DNA of 64,000 nt from Arenibacterium halophilum (GCF_005938225.1 NZ_VCPC01000001.1:186001-250000), one strand, 5' to 3'; positions 1 through 9,181 are shown, numbered from the stretch's first letter. Numbers and translations are program-made. The notes: generated by a model from the letters alone, not told the origin.

Positions 1-232
1 CCCATGCCAGCAGCGTATCGCCGTCGGTCTTGTGGATGACCATCCGGATGTCCCGCGTGACGCGCGCGGTCCAGAAGTTCGGATCCTTGGCACGGTCGAC
101 ACGGTGCATCTGGAAGCCGGGCAGGCTCGGGTCCATCTGGAAGTCGAAAGCGGACTGTTTGACGGCTTTCTGTTCCTGCGGCGTCAGCTTGGCCAGTGCG
201 TCGTAGAAGGTGTCGGCTATGCGGTGGGTCAT
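1..232 (-). CDS. Helicase with RelE-like N-terminus, partial (N-terminal 77 codons only)
   Basis: Only the N-terminus lies in the window; the gene runs off the left edge. The translation begins MTHRIADTFYDALAKLTP and continues with DRAKDPNFW and VTRDIRMVIHK. From family knowledge this is the RelE/ParE-like segment found at the start of a group of large UvrD-type (superfamily I) helicases; no helicase motif is visible because the rest is missing. The ATG overlaps the stop of the upstream 145-codon gene as ATGA, so it is the fifth gene of the res-mod operon and probably translationally coupled. A free-standing RelE-like toxin is the alternative, but the N-terminal wording fits the helicase fusion better. 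The role in restriction or repair is inferred from context. Confidence 0.6.
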   Translation of the reverse strand, partial: MTHRIADTFYDALAKLTPQEQKAVKQSAFDFQMDPSLPGFQMHRVDRAKDPNFWTARVTRDIRMVIHKTDGDTLLAW

Positions 233-642
233 GCTTCCATTCCGCCCTGTCTCCGAATGATCAACTTGGCCCGCTCCGTGGCAAGATGACGCCACCGTGT
301 TTCGCGCTCTGGAAAAAAGGGATTCCGCGTCTCCGGAACCATCCTTTCATAGAGTTCCGCCATTTCGAAGGCGGCGATTTCGAACACCATATTCATTCGA
401 TGATCTTGAACGAACCTTGACGAGAGCTCGGACATGACGGTTCCGGCGGCCTTTCGCGCGCGTTTAGTGAGAGGCCGTCCTTCAAAGTTCCTCCGAAGGC
501 CATTAAGATGGTCCTCCAGCTGGCGATCCGAAAAAAAGTGCTCGCCAGGGCCGAAATCGCTCAAAGCCCGGGCGTATTCGACCTCCTCCACCCATTCACG
601 AGGTGGATTGGCACGCGGTCTTTCAATCGAACTACCGCCCAT
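229..642 (-). CDS. Hypothetical protein in restriction-modification operon
   Basis: A small soluble protein of 137 residues from the ATG at 642, or 145 from an in-frame TTG at 666 that lies only 3 bases past the mod stop. The ATG is preferred because a GGA sits about 8 bases upstream. I do not recognise the family. It is rich in Arg and Glu, predicted mostly helical, with no signal peptide or membrane segment; visible features are FGPGEHFFSDRQLEDHL, a basic patch RPLTKRARKAAG and a C-terminal ETRWRHLATERAKLIIRRQGG. It sits between mod and the helicase and overlaps the helicase start (ATGA), which points to a role in the same defence system, perhaps DNA binding or complex assembly (inference). 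Confidence 0.7.
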   Translation of the reverse strand: MGGSSIERPRANPPREWVEEVEYARALSDFGPGEHFFSDRQLEDHLNGLRRNFEGRPLTKRARKAAGTVMSELSSRFVQDHRMNMVFEIAAFEMAELYERMVPETRNPFFPERETRWRHLATERAKLIIRRQGGMEA

Positions 643-669
643 GTAATTTCCAGGCCGCTTCGGCAACCG

Positions 670-3537
670 TTACACCCCCAAAACCTTCATGACCTCGTCC
701 CCGAGGTGGTTGATCACCTTCACAGCCACCCTGCCCGACTTCGGCCGCGCAAACGGCCGCGAGACCGTCCGTTTCAGGCTCTCCCAGGCCTCCTCGTCGA
801 TCTCCCCCTTCAGCGTGGTCTTCATCTGCTTGTAGGGGATCTCCGCCCCCGGGAAATACGCGTGACGGACGAAGAAGGACGCCTCGTTGTAGTCGGTGTC
901 GATGAACCAGCAGGCGATGTCGTCGGGCTCGGAGGACACGACTTCCCCGGTCGCGGGCTTGAAGATGTCAACGCCCAGCAGCTCGATCCGGATCTTGTCG
1001 CCGTCGTCCTTCACCTGGATGTCCGGCTCGCCGAAGACGACGAACAGGTTCCCGCCGCCGGCGCGCAGGTCGTCGGCCATGTGCAGGTCCGGGTTCATCC
1101 GCGCCTGGAGGATCGGCAGGCGGCCCAGCTTGCGGGTCTCGGCCGTGTGGGCGTCGTAGTTGAAGGCGCAGGTGATCAGGATGTCGAAGCCCATGTCGAC
1201 AGCCTCGCGCGCGGCGGCGATCAGGTCGGCGCGTTGCAGGGTGCCATATTCGGGGCCGAGGAAGATGCCGGCCTTTCGTTCCGTGTCACCTTCCATGTAG
1301 AGCCCGACGGCGGCCAGCCATTCGCCCCCCGTCGCCTGGAGGGAGGTGAAGGTGATCCGGTCCTCCTTGTCGGACTGCTGGACTCCGGCCTTGGCGAGGT
1401 TGTCGAGGATGGCCGTGCGGTAGTTCTCGGCCTCCATCTCGCGCCCGCTGCGTTTGCCCTGGGCGGCGTCATGCTCCTCGATCAGCTCTCCGTGTTCGTT
1501 CACTGCCTGCGTGCGGTGCGGCGAGAGGCTTTCGACCGTGAAGGGGCCGGCAACGCGGACGCGCTTCTTGTCCTCGAAGGGCTTGTCGTAGAGGTATTCG
1601 AAATCGGCCTTGGCGGCGATGGACTTATCGATCTCTGTCTGGCGCGCGATGCGGGCCTGCCAGAAAGACTTGATGGCTTCCTTGGCGGCAGCGGGCCATC
1701 CCTCCGGCGCGTCGCGGGGGATTTCCCATTCCATGAAGCCGTTCGCCGGGGCCAATTCTCCGCTTGGCAGGTCAACCTCGCCAGAGGCGGTGAAGTCGAT
1801 TTTCTTATCCTTCCGGCCGCCGGTTTCGACGGTGAAGGGCGTGGCGTGGCCTGTGAGCGCGGCGTTAAGGGCCGCGCGGGCCTCCTCGACGGCCGGTTGC
1901 AGGGTGTCCCAGATCGTGTCGATCTCGGTGTTGTTGGCGATGGACTTGAGCGTGATGTGGGGAACGCGGTCGTAGACGAAGCCGTGGCGGATGTCGCCAT
2001 AGGTCGCGGCCGTGGCGGGGGCGGAGCGGGTGACCTCGGCCTCTTTCCTCTGCCCCTCGGGGCTGTCGGCGAGCAGATACCAGGGGTAGCGCGCGCCCAT
2101 GATCCGGGCCCGGGCGAGCGCGAGGGCCACGCGGGATGTGTCGATGGTGATCCAGCGTCGGCCCCATTGCTCGGCCACGTAAGCGGTTGTGCCGGAGCCG
2201 CAGGTGGGATCGAGCACGAGGTCGCCGGGGTCGGTGGTCATGAGGAGGCAGCGTTCAACAACCAAAGTCTGGGTTTGGACGACGTAGACCTTGTCCTCAG
2301 AGAAGCCTGAGGACACAGTATCCACCCAGTTCGCATCGAAGTGCGTGAATGGAGAATCTTCGAAATACATCTTACGTTCAAGGGTCCTGCCAGACGCCCA
2401 GAAACGTTCGGATTTGCCCACTCGCGTCATTCCCACCGGGTGGGTGGACCATCCCCTCTTGCCAGAAGGGAGAAACCGATTTCCTTGATGCAGAACCTCG
2501 AAACGAGAACTCTCTGATCCGGTCGCGCTATAGGCCGCACGGTGGCGAAACACTTTGGCAACTGATTTGTCGATTTTGTCGCGCCTGATCGGCGCGTAGA
2601 CTCCTGCTTCGTCTTCCGCAAAGACGGTCTGCCCTGGGAATGCTTCGCTTCTCTCGGCCTCTTTGAAGAGCCTGCGAAATTTGACGCGCTCTCTTTCCTT
2701 TGCAAACCATACGATTGAGTCTTGGGTTTCCGGTAAGAATGCGGCTGTCTGAAATCCACCGCGCTTGAACCTGATGACGCTGACAAAATTCTCCTCCCCA
2801 AACACCTCATCCATCAGCGCCCGCACCCGGTGGACGTTCTCGTCCCCGATCTGAACGAAGCACGACCCGCTCTCGGTCAGCAGCTCCCGCGCCACCACCA
2901 GCCGGTCGCGCAGGTATTGCAGGTAGGAATGGATGCCGTCGCGCCAGGTATCCCGAAACGCCTTCACCTGCTCGGGCTCGCGGGTGAGATGCTCCAGCTT
3001 GCCGTCCTTCACATCGCGCGAGGTGGTGGACCACTGGAAGTTGGAGTTGAACTTGATGCCATAGGGCGGGTCGATATAGATCGCCTGGACCTGGCCCTTC
3101 AGCCCCTCGCGCTCGGCCAGGGATGCCATGACCTGAAGCCCGTCGCCCAGGATCATCCGGTTCGACCACTTGCGGTGGTGGCGGTAGAACTCGATCTCCG
3201 CCTCGCGGTCCTCGTCGCTCAGCCCGAAATGGTCGAAGAGGTCGACGCCCCCGCCCTCTCCGTTCCGTTTGCCGCCGGCGCGCAGGTCCTCGATGATCGC
3301 CTTGGGGTGCACCTGCTCCTGAAGGTAGATCGGCGGCGCGTCGGCGGTGACGGCAGCCTGGTCGATGTCCTTGCCGCGCCAGATCAGCTGCGGATCGAGG
3401 TCCGGGTTCCGCAGGTCATAGGCCGCCTTGATCGGCCGCGCGTCGTCGGGGTCCATCATGGGGGCAAGCTCGGGCGTGGGAATGTTCACACGCTCGTCTT
3501 CGTGGGTGATGGGGTCGATCTGGGTCTTGTCGGTCAT
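670..3537 (-). CDS. mod: Type III-like DNA methyltransferase (Mod)
   Basis: A 955-residue adenine-N6/cytosine-N4 DNA methyltransferase. The catalytic DPPY motif is at about residues 156-159 (AIYIDPPYG) and the SAM-binding DPTCGSGTT motif near residue 441, so the order DPPY then SAM motif is that of beta-class enzymes such as type III Mod subunits. The segment between them (about 230-430) is the expected target-recognition domain and is visibly lower in GC than the flanks. About 480 residues follow the SAM motif, longer than classic Mod proteins, and may bind partners. The start MTDKTQID at 3537 overlaps the upstream stop as ATGA; the reading frame is open to 3858, but that extension is a shadow of the upstream gene. 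It should modify the host site cut by the Res subunit. Confidence 0.9.
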   Translation of the reverse strand: MTDKTQIDPITHEDERVNIPTPELAPMMDPDDARPIKAAYDLRNPDLDPQLIWRGKDIDQAAVTADAPPIYLQEQVHPKAIIEDLRAGGKRNGEGGGVDLFDHFGLSDEDREAEIEFYRHHRKWSNRMILGDGLQVMASLAEREGLKGQVQAIYIDPPYGIKFNSNFQWSTTSRDVKDGKLEHLTREPEQVKAFRDTWRDGIHSYLQYLRDRLVVARELLTESGSCFVQIGDENVHRVRALMDEVFGEENFVSVIRFKRGGFQTAAFLPETQDSIVWFAKERERVKFRRLFKEAERSEAFPGQTVFAEDEAGVYAPIRRDKIDKSVAKVFRHRAAYSATGSESSRFEVLHQGNRFLPSGKRGWSTHPVGMTRVGKSERFWASGRTLERKMYFEDSPFTHFDANWVDTVSSGFSEDKVYVVQTQTLVVERCLLMTTDPGDLVLDPTCGSGTTAYVAEQWGRRWITIDTSRVALALARARIMGARYPWYLLADSPEGQRKEAEVTRSAPATAATYGDIRHGFVYDRVPHITLKSIANNTEIDTIWDTLQPAVEEARAALNAALTGHATPFTVETGGRKDKKIDFTASGEVDLPSGELAPANGFMEWEIPRDAPEGWPAAAKEAIKSFWQARIARQTEIDKSIAAKADFEYLYDKPFEDKKRVRVAGPFTVESLSPHRTQAVNEHGELIEEHDAAQGKRSGREMEAENYRTAILDNLAKAGVQQSDKEDRITFTSLQATGGEWLAAVGLYMEGDTERKAGIFLGPEYGTLQRADLIAAAREAVDMGFDILITCAFNYDAHTAETRKLGRLPILQARMNPDLHMADDLRAGGGNLFVVFGEPDIQVKDDGDKIRIELLGVDIFKPATGEVVSSEPDDIACWFIDTDYNEASFFVRHAYFPGAEIPYKQMKTTLKGEIDEEAWESLKRTVSRPFARPKSGRVAVKVINHLGDEVMKVLGV

Positions 3538-4463
3538 TGCTCTGCCTCGGTGCCAGCGAACGCCGCACGGACGGTATCGCGGTAGGTCTTGTAGGTGTCG
3601 ATCAGCCAGGACTGGATCATGGGCCAGTCGGTTTCGTTCAGGTAGCCCTTGTCGATCTGGGAGACGAAGAAGCGGCCGTTCTCGGACGGCACCAGCGGTT
3701 GTCCCAGGCCCGCCTCGAGCGCGGTCCGGTGGTCGGCGAGAACGGAATGGATCATGTCGGCGTCGGCACCGGAGGTGCCGCGGATGAACGCCCCGGTGCT
3801 TTTCTGGGCGACAAAGAGCGAAACGACAAGCTTGGGCTCTGCGACCAGCGTGATCCAAGCATTTGAAGCGCGCCCGGGGTGCATGCCCTCGGCCACGAGA
3901 TCGGGGTAGGCTTCGGCCATGCCGAGCCAGAATTTTTCCTTGGCGTCAAACCCGGAATCCGAGACGGCTGCGGCCTTTTTCTTCAGCGCCCTGCCCCAGT
4001 CATCCGGCTTTTCCACCACTTCGAATATGGGCGCGAAAGGGCTGTCGCCGATCCTGACAACGCGTGCCTTGACCGCGATGAAGGAAAAGCCATCGGCCGT
4101 GTGCTGGTTGAGCCAGCGGATGGCGGACAGGTGCGGCTCTCGAAACGAAGGAGCGATCCAGATCACCGTCTGCGCTTCCAGACCGGCCAGATAGGTCATG
4201 ATCTGACCAAGGTGGGTGTGGTCGGTCATCTCCAGCTGGTTCTCGATCAGAACAACCGTATCATCCAGCGGGTTGCGGGCCAGGATGTCCGCCGAGAAGC
4301 TTTCAACCGCGACTTCGGTTCCGGTGAGTTCCAAGGGAATGCCGATGGCATCCGACAGGTGGTCGATGTTGTTCGCCAACCAAGGGGTGAACTGGTGGGC
4401 TTCATGCTTCCAGGCTTCACGCAAGGGAAGGTCCAGAAGGCGCCCGAACTGGACGTCCGTCAT
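3534..4463 (-). CDS. DUF4268-type protein with nuclease-like N-terminus
   Basis: A 309-residue cytoplasmic protein. The N-terminal half contains VVLIENQLEMTDHTHLGQIMTY and WIAPSFREPHLSAIRWLN, a pattern I associate with DUF4268 proteins whose N-terminus resembles a PD-(D/E)XK nuclease core with the catalytic lysine replaced (E-x-Q). The C-terminal half (KFWLGMAEAYPDLVAEG onward) matches the DUF4268 body. Both ends overlap their neighbours by ATGA, placing it strictly between res and mod in one translationally coupled message. Members are often found in restriction or defence loci; the biochemical role is unknown. The start MTDVQFGR is chosen because longer starts run into the res coding sequence. 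Confidence 0.75.
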   Translation of the reverse strand: MTDVQFGRLLDLPLREAWKHEAHQFTPWLANNIDHLSDAIGIPLELTGTEVAVESFSADILARNPLDDTVVLIENQLEMTDHTHLGQIMTYLAGLEAQTVIWIAPSFREPHLSAIRWLNQHTADGFSFIAVKARVVRIGDSPFAPIFEVVEKPDDWGRALKKKAAAVSDSGFDAKEKFWLGMAEAYPDLVAEGMHPGRASNAWITLVAEPKLVVSLFVAQKSTGAFIRGTSGADADMIHSVLADHRTALEAGLGQPLVPSENGRFFVSQIDKGYLNETDWPMIQSWLIDTYKTYRDTVRAAFAGTEAEQ

Positions 4464-7400
4464 GCCGGCACCGTCCCGAGCATCTTCTCGATCGCCTCGT
4501 CCAGTGCAGGCCCAAAGTCGTTGATATCCCTCAATTCCGCGAACCCCCACTTGCCATAGGTGCTGAGCCGATTCACCGCCGGGATCCATTTTGCCCGCAT
4601 GGTTTCGGCCTTCAGCATGGCATCGGGCCCCCGGTATCCCTTGACCTCGATGATCAGGGTCGTCGGCTCCGGCGCATCGAGCCGGATCAGGAAATCAGGC
4701 CGGTAGACCCGGGACTCGCCCTCCATCAGATAGGGCACATCGAGGCCGAGGTTGTGGTTCTTGGCATAGGACAGCACCGCCGGATGGTCCTCGATCCGGG
4801 CGGCCAGCTTGTCCTCCCAGTCGCTGTCGGTGATGATCCAGTTCAGGTGCGACTTGTCGGAGCGCGGCTGGTAGCGCGTGGCCTTGGTCGTGTTGAAGTT
4901 GACGCCCAGGGTCGACCCGGTCGGATTGTAGGGATCGAGGACGGCGCGCAGGACGCTGTCGCCGCCGGGCTTGTCGATCAGGGCGCCGAAGATCAGGTCG
5001 CAGACCTCATCGGCGATCTCGCGGTAGAGAAGCTGGGCCGGAACGGTGCCCCCGGTGCAGTGCAGGTGGCCCTCAGAGAGCCACTGGTTGACGATCCGCT
5101 TCGCCGCGGGGATCAGGTGCATGCGCGGCTTCTGGTGGGCATCGCGGAGCTTCTCGAACACCATATGCTTGGCGACGTGGTAGGCGATCGTGGATTGCCG
5201 GGTGGTGCGTAGGTATTCGAGTGTGAGCTTCTCGCTCTCGCCGACGATGCCCTGCATGGTGACCTCCGCGGCCGAGGTTTTTTCGGTCGTCAGAACGTAG
5301 CGCTCCATGCCTGAGAAATCGACGTCGAGCCGGTCCGACGGAAGGTCTGCGACATAGCCGATAACCCGCGGGAAGGTGATCTCGAGGTGATCGCGGTCAG
5401 GTGAGACGGCCCGAACATTGACCACGTCGCGCGGTTGTTGCGGCGGCGCGATCCTTGGTTGAGCCGAGAAGTTCAGACCGTCGATCCCCATGATGTCCGC
5501 GTATTCCGTGCGGAACAGCCCTGTCTCTGGATCCGCGTCGTAAGACAGACGCCGGAGGGCCCGACCGATCACCTGCTCGCAGATCAGCTGGGTGCCGAAG
5601 GCACGAAGGCCCAGGATATGGGTCACGTTGTTCGCGTCCCAGCCCTCGGTCAGCATCGAGACGGAGACGACGCAACGGACCTGCTCTCCCAGGCGCCCCT
5701 TCTTCCCTACGGTGTTCATCACCTCGCGCAGGATGTCGGCATCGGTGAGGTCCTGGTTCCCACCCCGCTCAGCCTGCTCCCGGCGGAAGGCCTCGATTTC
5801 TTCGGCATGGGCGTCCCGGAACGACTTGTCGACATCACCGCCGGCTTCGAGCGTGGCGCTGTCAATGAGAACCGTCCGGGGGCGAGGCAGGCGGTCTCCA
5901 TCGGTCGAGAAATTGGAGAAGAGCTCGCACTTGCCCTTCACGGTTTCGATGACGCCGTTCGCATCCTCCCGCTCGTAGCCGGCCATGTAATCGCGCAGCA
6001 ACTCCGAGTTCGTCGTGTTGTTGCACACGACGATGAAGACCGGGGGAATGTCGACACCCTCAGCCTCCCACAGCTTGTAGGTCTTCTCGTAGTGACCGTA
6101 GAGCGCGTCGATGGCCGTCTTCAGGGGGATCGGCAGACTCTGGGGATCCGGCTTGGCACCCCTGGTCTTCTTCGGCATCTTCTTCCCGATGGCATCCCAG
6201 AGCTTCCGGTAGAGAGGCTCGGGCTGACCCGGGAGATTGTCGGCGACAGGGACGCGAGGCAGCTTCACGATACCGCACTCGATGGCATCCATGAGAGAAA
6301 AGTCAGAGATCACCCATGGGAACAGGGTGCCTTCGATCCAGCCTGAACCGGAGAGAAAGAACGGTGTCGCGGAGAGGTCATAAACGGTATGGACGCCCAG
6401 CTTTTTCTTGGCGGCCTCGATACCAGAGATCCAGAGGCGCGCAGCTTCGGCGTTTTCGTCAGCCTCTTTTTTCTCGTCGCCCGTCAACTTGGCGACGATG
6501 CCGCCAGGTCGCTCGCGATAGCAGTGGTGGGCTTCATCATTGATCACGTTGATGCGTCCAAGCCCCATGAGCTCCGGCATGACCCGTTGCAGCATCTGGC
6601 CTTCTGTCTCCTCAGTGGAAATCTCTTCGCCATGGCCCTTGAGTGCCGATCGAGTGCCCTTTGCCAGCTGAACGCGCTCTCGCTTCTTGAACGCATGGTA
6701 GTTCGTCAGGACGATCTTGGCCCGTTGCATGTCCTGCATGAGATCGCCGGGGACCAAGTTGAGGCGCTGGTAATAGCTCTCCGCATCATTCGGCAACAAC
6801 ACGCGAAGGCGGTCACGGATCGTAATTCCAGGGGTGACGATCAGAAATCCGCGGGAATAGGTCTTCGAATTGGGTGACCGAACGGCATTCAGCGTCTGCC
6901 ATGCGATCAACATGGCCATCACTGTCGTTTTCCCTGCACCTGTCGCAAGCTTCATAGCGACACGGAAAAGGTCCGGGTTCGCCTCCGCGTTCGCCGTTTC
7001 CAGACGCTTGCGAACCCGCTTACCGCGCTCGCCCATTTTCGGCGCGACCTCAGTCATCCAGATTGCCGTCTCGACGGCTTCGAGCTGACAGAAGAAAGGC
7101 CGGATGGCCTGGGTCTCGTCCCGCTGGATCGCACGCCAATGTTGGAGGAGCCGCTGCGTCACCGGTGTCACCTGCCAGTCGTTCGGGTTCGGCAGAGCCC
7201 GCCATGCATCGACCTGAGAGCGCATTTCGTTGACGAATTCGGTCACATTGTAGGCGACATCCTGTCCCTCAAGTCCCGCAGAGCTGAGTTCCATTTCACC
7301 CTGATGGCCGCCTTTGACGCTCTTGGGCTTGGGCATCGCGGAAATAAGTTCTGACTTCCGTCTGCGCGAGACTACCGTGTCGGTCGGCCTGCCATCGGCG

Positions 7401-7468
7401 TCCAATTCCCAGTGCTGCTCCGGAACAAAATATGGCGAGTTAAGAATTGGCCGCTCAAAAAATGACAT
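4460..7468 (-). CDS. res: Type III-like restriction subunit / DEAD-box helicase (Res)
   Basis: A 1002-residue superfamily II ATPase and nuclease. Walker A ATGAGKTT is at residues 175-182, the DEAH box (INDEAHHCY) at 311-314, and a helicase motif VI-like segment EQVIGRALRR follows TEGWDANNVTH. The C-terminus carries PDFLIRL and TLIIEVKGYRG, a PD-(D/E)XK nuclease core (D...E-x-K) of the kind found in Res subunits. It should translocate on or loop DNA and cleave unmodified sites together with Mod. The start MSFFERPILN at 7468 is chosen over the ATG 18 codons upstream because family members begin near this motif. It is the first gene of the operon, and its stop overlaps the DUF4268-type gene. Confidence 0.9.
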   Translation of the reverse strand: MSFFERPILNSPYFVPEQHWELDADGRPTDTVVSRRRKSELISAMPKPKSVKGGHQGEMELSSAGLEGQDVAYNVTEFVNEMRSQVDAWRALPNPNDWQVTPVTQRLLQHWRAIQRDETQAIRPFFCQLEAVETAIWMTEVAPKMGERGKRVRKRLETANAEANPDLFRVAMKLATGAGKTTVMAMLIAWQTLNAVRSPNSKTYSRGFLIVTPGITIRDRLRVLLPNDAESYYQRLNLVPGDLMQDMQRAKIVLTNYHAFKKRERVQLAKGTRSALKGHGEEISTEETEGQMLQRVMPELMGLGRINVINDEAHHCYRERPGGIVAKLTGDEKKEADENAEAARLWISGIEAAKKKLGVHTVYDLSATPFFLSGSGWIEGTLFPWVISDFSLMDAIECGIVKLPRVPVADNLPGQPEPLYRKLWDAIGKKMPKKTRGAKPDPQSLPIPLKTAIDALYGHYEKTYKLWEAEGVDIPPVFIVVCNNTTNSELLRDYMAGYEREDANGVIETVKGKCELFSNFSTDGDRLPRPRTVLIDSATLEAGGDVDKSFRDAHAEEIEAFRREQAERGGNQDLTDADILREVMNTVGKKGRLGEQVRCVVSVSMLTEGWDANNVTHILGLRAFGTQLICEQVIGRALRRLSYDADPETGLFRTEYADIMGIDGLNFSAQPRIAPPQQPRDVVNVRAVSPDRDHLEITFPRVIGYVADLPSDRLDVDFSGMERYVLTTEKTSAAEVTMQGIVGESEKLTLEYLRTTRQSTIAYHVAKHMVFEKLRDAHQKPRMHLIPAAKRIVNQWLSEGHLHCTGGTVPAQLLYREIADEVCDLIFGALIDKPGGDSVLRAVLDPYNPTGSTLGVNFNTTKATRYQPRSDKSHLNWIITDSDWEDKLAARIEDHPAVLSYAKNHNLGLDVPYLMEGESRVYRPDFLIRLDAPEPTTLIIEVKGYRGPDAMLKAETMRAKWIPAVNRLSTYGKWGFAELRDINDFGPALDEAIEKMLGTVPA

Positions 7469-8036
7469 GGTCGTCTCGATTATTTTCTGCTCACGGATAC
7501 TTAACCAAAGGATGTTCCCCATGGCAATCAGTGAGGAAGATGGCTGAGGGCTTCATTCACTACGCGCAAGACATCAGTCAGGGCACATCTGCCAGGTGCT
7601 CGTCTCGGACGCACGTCCAGAGGAGGCTGGCATCGACTGCTCGGCCATCACCACCGCTCCCCGTCGTCGACTATCGGATCGGGAAGCAACTGCTATTCCC
7701 GACGTTGGTTGAAATCGGAACGCGGGGCGCTTGTCCTGTGCACCACTTGACCCGGTGCACCGGTTACGGCACATTCGCAGGCACACCGCCGGAACCGGTC
7801 CGGAATCGCTGAAAAATTTCCTTTGTTTTCAACGTAGTTTACTGGAAGGCACCAGCCCCTACCGCCGGAGCCATAAATCTCTTATTGAGATAAACTGTAG
7901 TGTGGCCTCGCAATCGCGAGGAAATCGTCGTGCTCGGCGGCTTCTACAAAAACTTCACAACATTCGGGTTGCGACGAAAGTGAAGGTCCGCGCCAATATC
8001 CTTATCGCCCTGTTTCGGATGTCAGCGGCGGGCAGA
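7469..8036. other. Intergenic region between lysR end and res start
   Basis: About 570 bases with no convincing gene on either strand; open frames here have no recognisable domain or good ribosome binding site. It should hold the res promoter, read leftward. It contains a 7-bp perfect inverted repeat GTGCACC/GGTGCAC at 7738-7744 and 7754-7760, and a smaller one, ATCTC/GAGAT, at 7877-7891, in a relatively AT-rich stretch from about 7805 to 7910. Either could be an operator or a weak terminator for the lysR-type gene; the sequence does not decide. Confidence 0.5.
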
Positions 8037-8999
8037 TCAGAGCCTCGCATCTGCCGCGGAAGCTGCATTCAAGTCGCTGCGCTTCAGTTTCGCCTCAAGA
8101 AAGCTTCGCACCTTGTCCTGAACCGGAGAGAGGTTCTTTTCACGTCGCTTGAGCAGGTACATTGGAATTGACAGGTCCAGGTTTGGAGTACGCACCCGGC
8201 GCAACGACCCGCTTTGCAGTTCTTTCTGAATCGAGGACGCAAACAGAAACGCCAACCCACAATCGGCCAGCACCGCAGACTTGATGCCCTCGGGGTGCCC
8301 GATCTCCAGAGCGACGCTTCGGTGAACGATGCCGAAAGGCCTGAGCACGCTTTCGATCACCCCGTTCTTGGAGCTGCCCAGCTCATTGGTCACGAAGGGA
8401 AGGTTGGCGATCTCGTCAATACCCGCAGCGTCACCGACCAGCGTCGAGCCTTGCGCCGCGACCAGAACCAACTCCTCGTCCCAAAGCTTGGACACCTCCA
8501 ACCCGTCGACGTTCTGCCCCGGGTCCAGACCGGTCACCGCAACATCGCTTACCCCTGCCTTCAGCGCAGCCACGCAATCGACGGCCGTATCGACCTGTAC
8601 TTGAATGCTGATGCCGGGGTTTTCCCTGCGAAACGACGCAAACACGTGGGGCAACGTATAACCGCCTACCGTCAGAGAAGCTCCGACGACAACCCTGCCC
8701 CGCAGCGCGGTCGGCCCCTCGGACAGTTCGCGCTCGAATTCGCGTGTTCGCACGATCAGGTCGCGCGCCCATTTATAGGCCAGCTTGCCGTTGTCCGTCA
8801 GCACGATGTTGCGCCCCTGCTTGGTCAGCAAGTCCACCCCAAGCTTTTCCTGGATCGACTTCATGTGAGAGGTGACAGCCGGTTGCGCGATCCCCAGCTT
8901 GTCCGCCGCACGCGAGATGCTCCCAAGGTCGGCCACAACGCAAAAGACGTTCAGTTTGTGGAGCGTCAGCTGCGACCCGATAACCCGGTTGGAGAACAT
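8037..8999 (-). CDS. LysR-family transcriptional regulator
   Basis: A 320-residue LysR-type regulator. The N-terminal winged helix-turn-helix is visible at about residues 12-70 (LNVFCVVADLGSISRAADKLGIAQPAVTSHMKSIQEKLG), followed by a periplasmic-binding-protein-like effector domain starting near RGRVVVGASLTVG. It is transcribed away from the Rieske oxygenase gene across a 182-bp divergent gap, the classic arrangement for a LysR activator of the neighbouring catabolic operon. The effector is probably the cluster's substrate or an intermediate (inference). Confidence 0.88.
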   Translation of the reverse strand: MFSNRVIGSQLTLHKLNVFCVVADLGSISRAADKLGIAQPAVTSHMKSIQEKLGVDLLTKQGRNIVLTDNGKLAYKWARDLIVRTREFERELSEGPTALRGRVVVGASLTVGGYTLPHVFASFRRENPGISIQVQVDTAVDCVAALKAGVSDVAVTGLDPGQNVDGLEVSKLWDEELVLVAAQGSTLVGDAAGIDEIANLPFVTNELGSSKNGVIESVLRPFGIVHRSVALEIGHPEGIKSAVLADCGLAFLFASSIQKELQSGSLRRVRTPNLDLSIPMYLLKRREKNLSPVQDKVRSFLEAKLKRSDLNAASAADARL

Positions 9000-9181
9000 G
9001 GCGTGACCTATGCGGATGGTTATGCATTAGCTGGGAAATATATATTAGTGCGCCTGTATCCACGCGTCCATAGTTGACATCAAACGCGGCACACGAGGGG
9101 AGCGGTGCCGGCGAGGGGGTTCGCCCCGGTCGCCTGCTCGGGCGCCCGGCCGTTTTCCCGGCGCGGAGAGGAGCCAGCGCT
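9000..9181. promoter_or_regulatory. Divergent promoter region, lysR / Rieske oxygenase
   Basis: The 182-bp gap between two divergently read genes. The lysR-proximal 60 bases are AT-rich (around 9008-9055, with ATATATATTAG) and contain several short ATGC/GCAT-type half sites, where a LysR T-N11-A box would be expected. I cannot fix a single box. The Rieske gene has a clear Shine-Dalgarno, GAGAGGAG, about 8 bases before its ATG. Confidence 0.5.

Noticed and set aside
1-232. A free-standing RelE/ParE toxin of a toxin-antitoxin pair
   Set aside because: The neighbouring 137-145 residue protein does not look like an antitoxin and the N-terminal wording fits the RelE-headed helicase family; the missing sequence leaves some doubt.
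508-2310. A 600-codon open frame on the plus strand opposite mod
   Set aside because: It is the antisense shadow of the high-GC mod gene; no domain, no ribosome site, and the minus strand encodes clear methyltransferase motifs.
3538-3858. A 107-codon N-terminal extension of mod
   Set aside because: The extension is Arg/His-rich out-of-frame sequence of the DUF4268-type gene; the true start overlaps that gene's stop as ATGA.
7731-8171. A 146-codon plus-strand open frame between res and lysR
   Set aside because: No recognisable domain, poor ribosome site, and its right end runs antisense into lysR.
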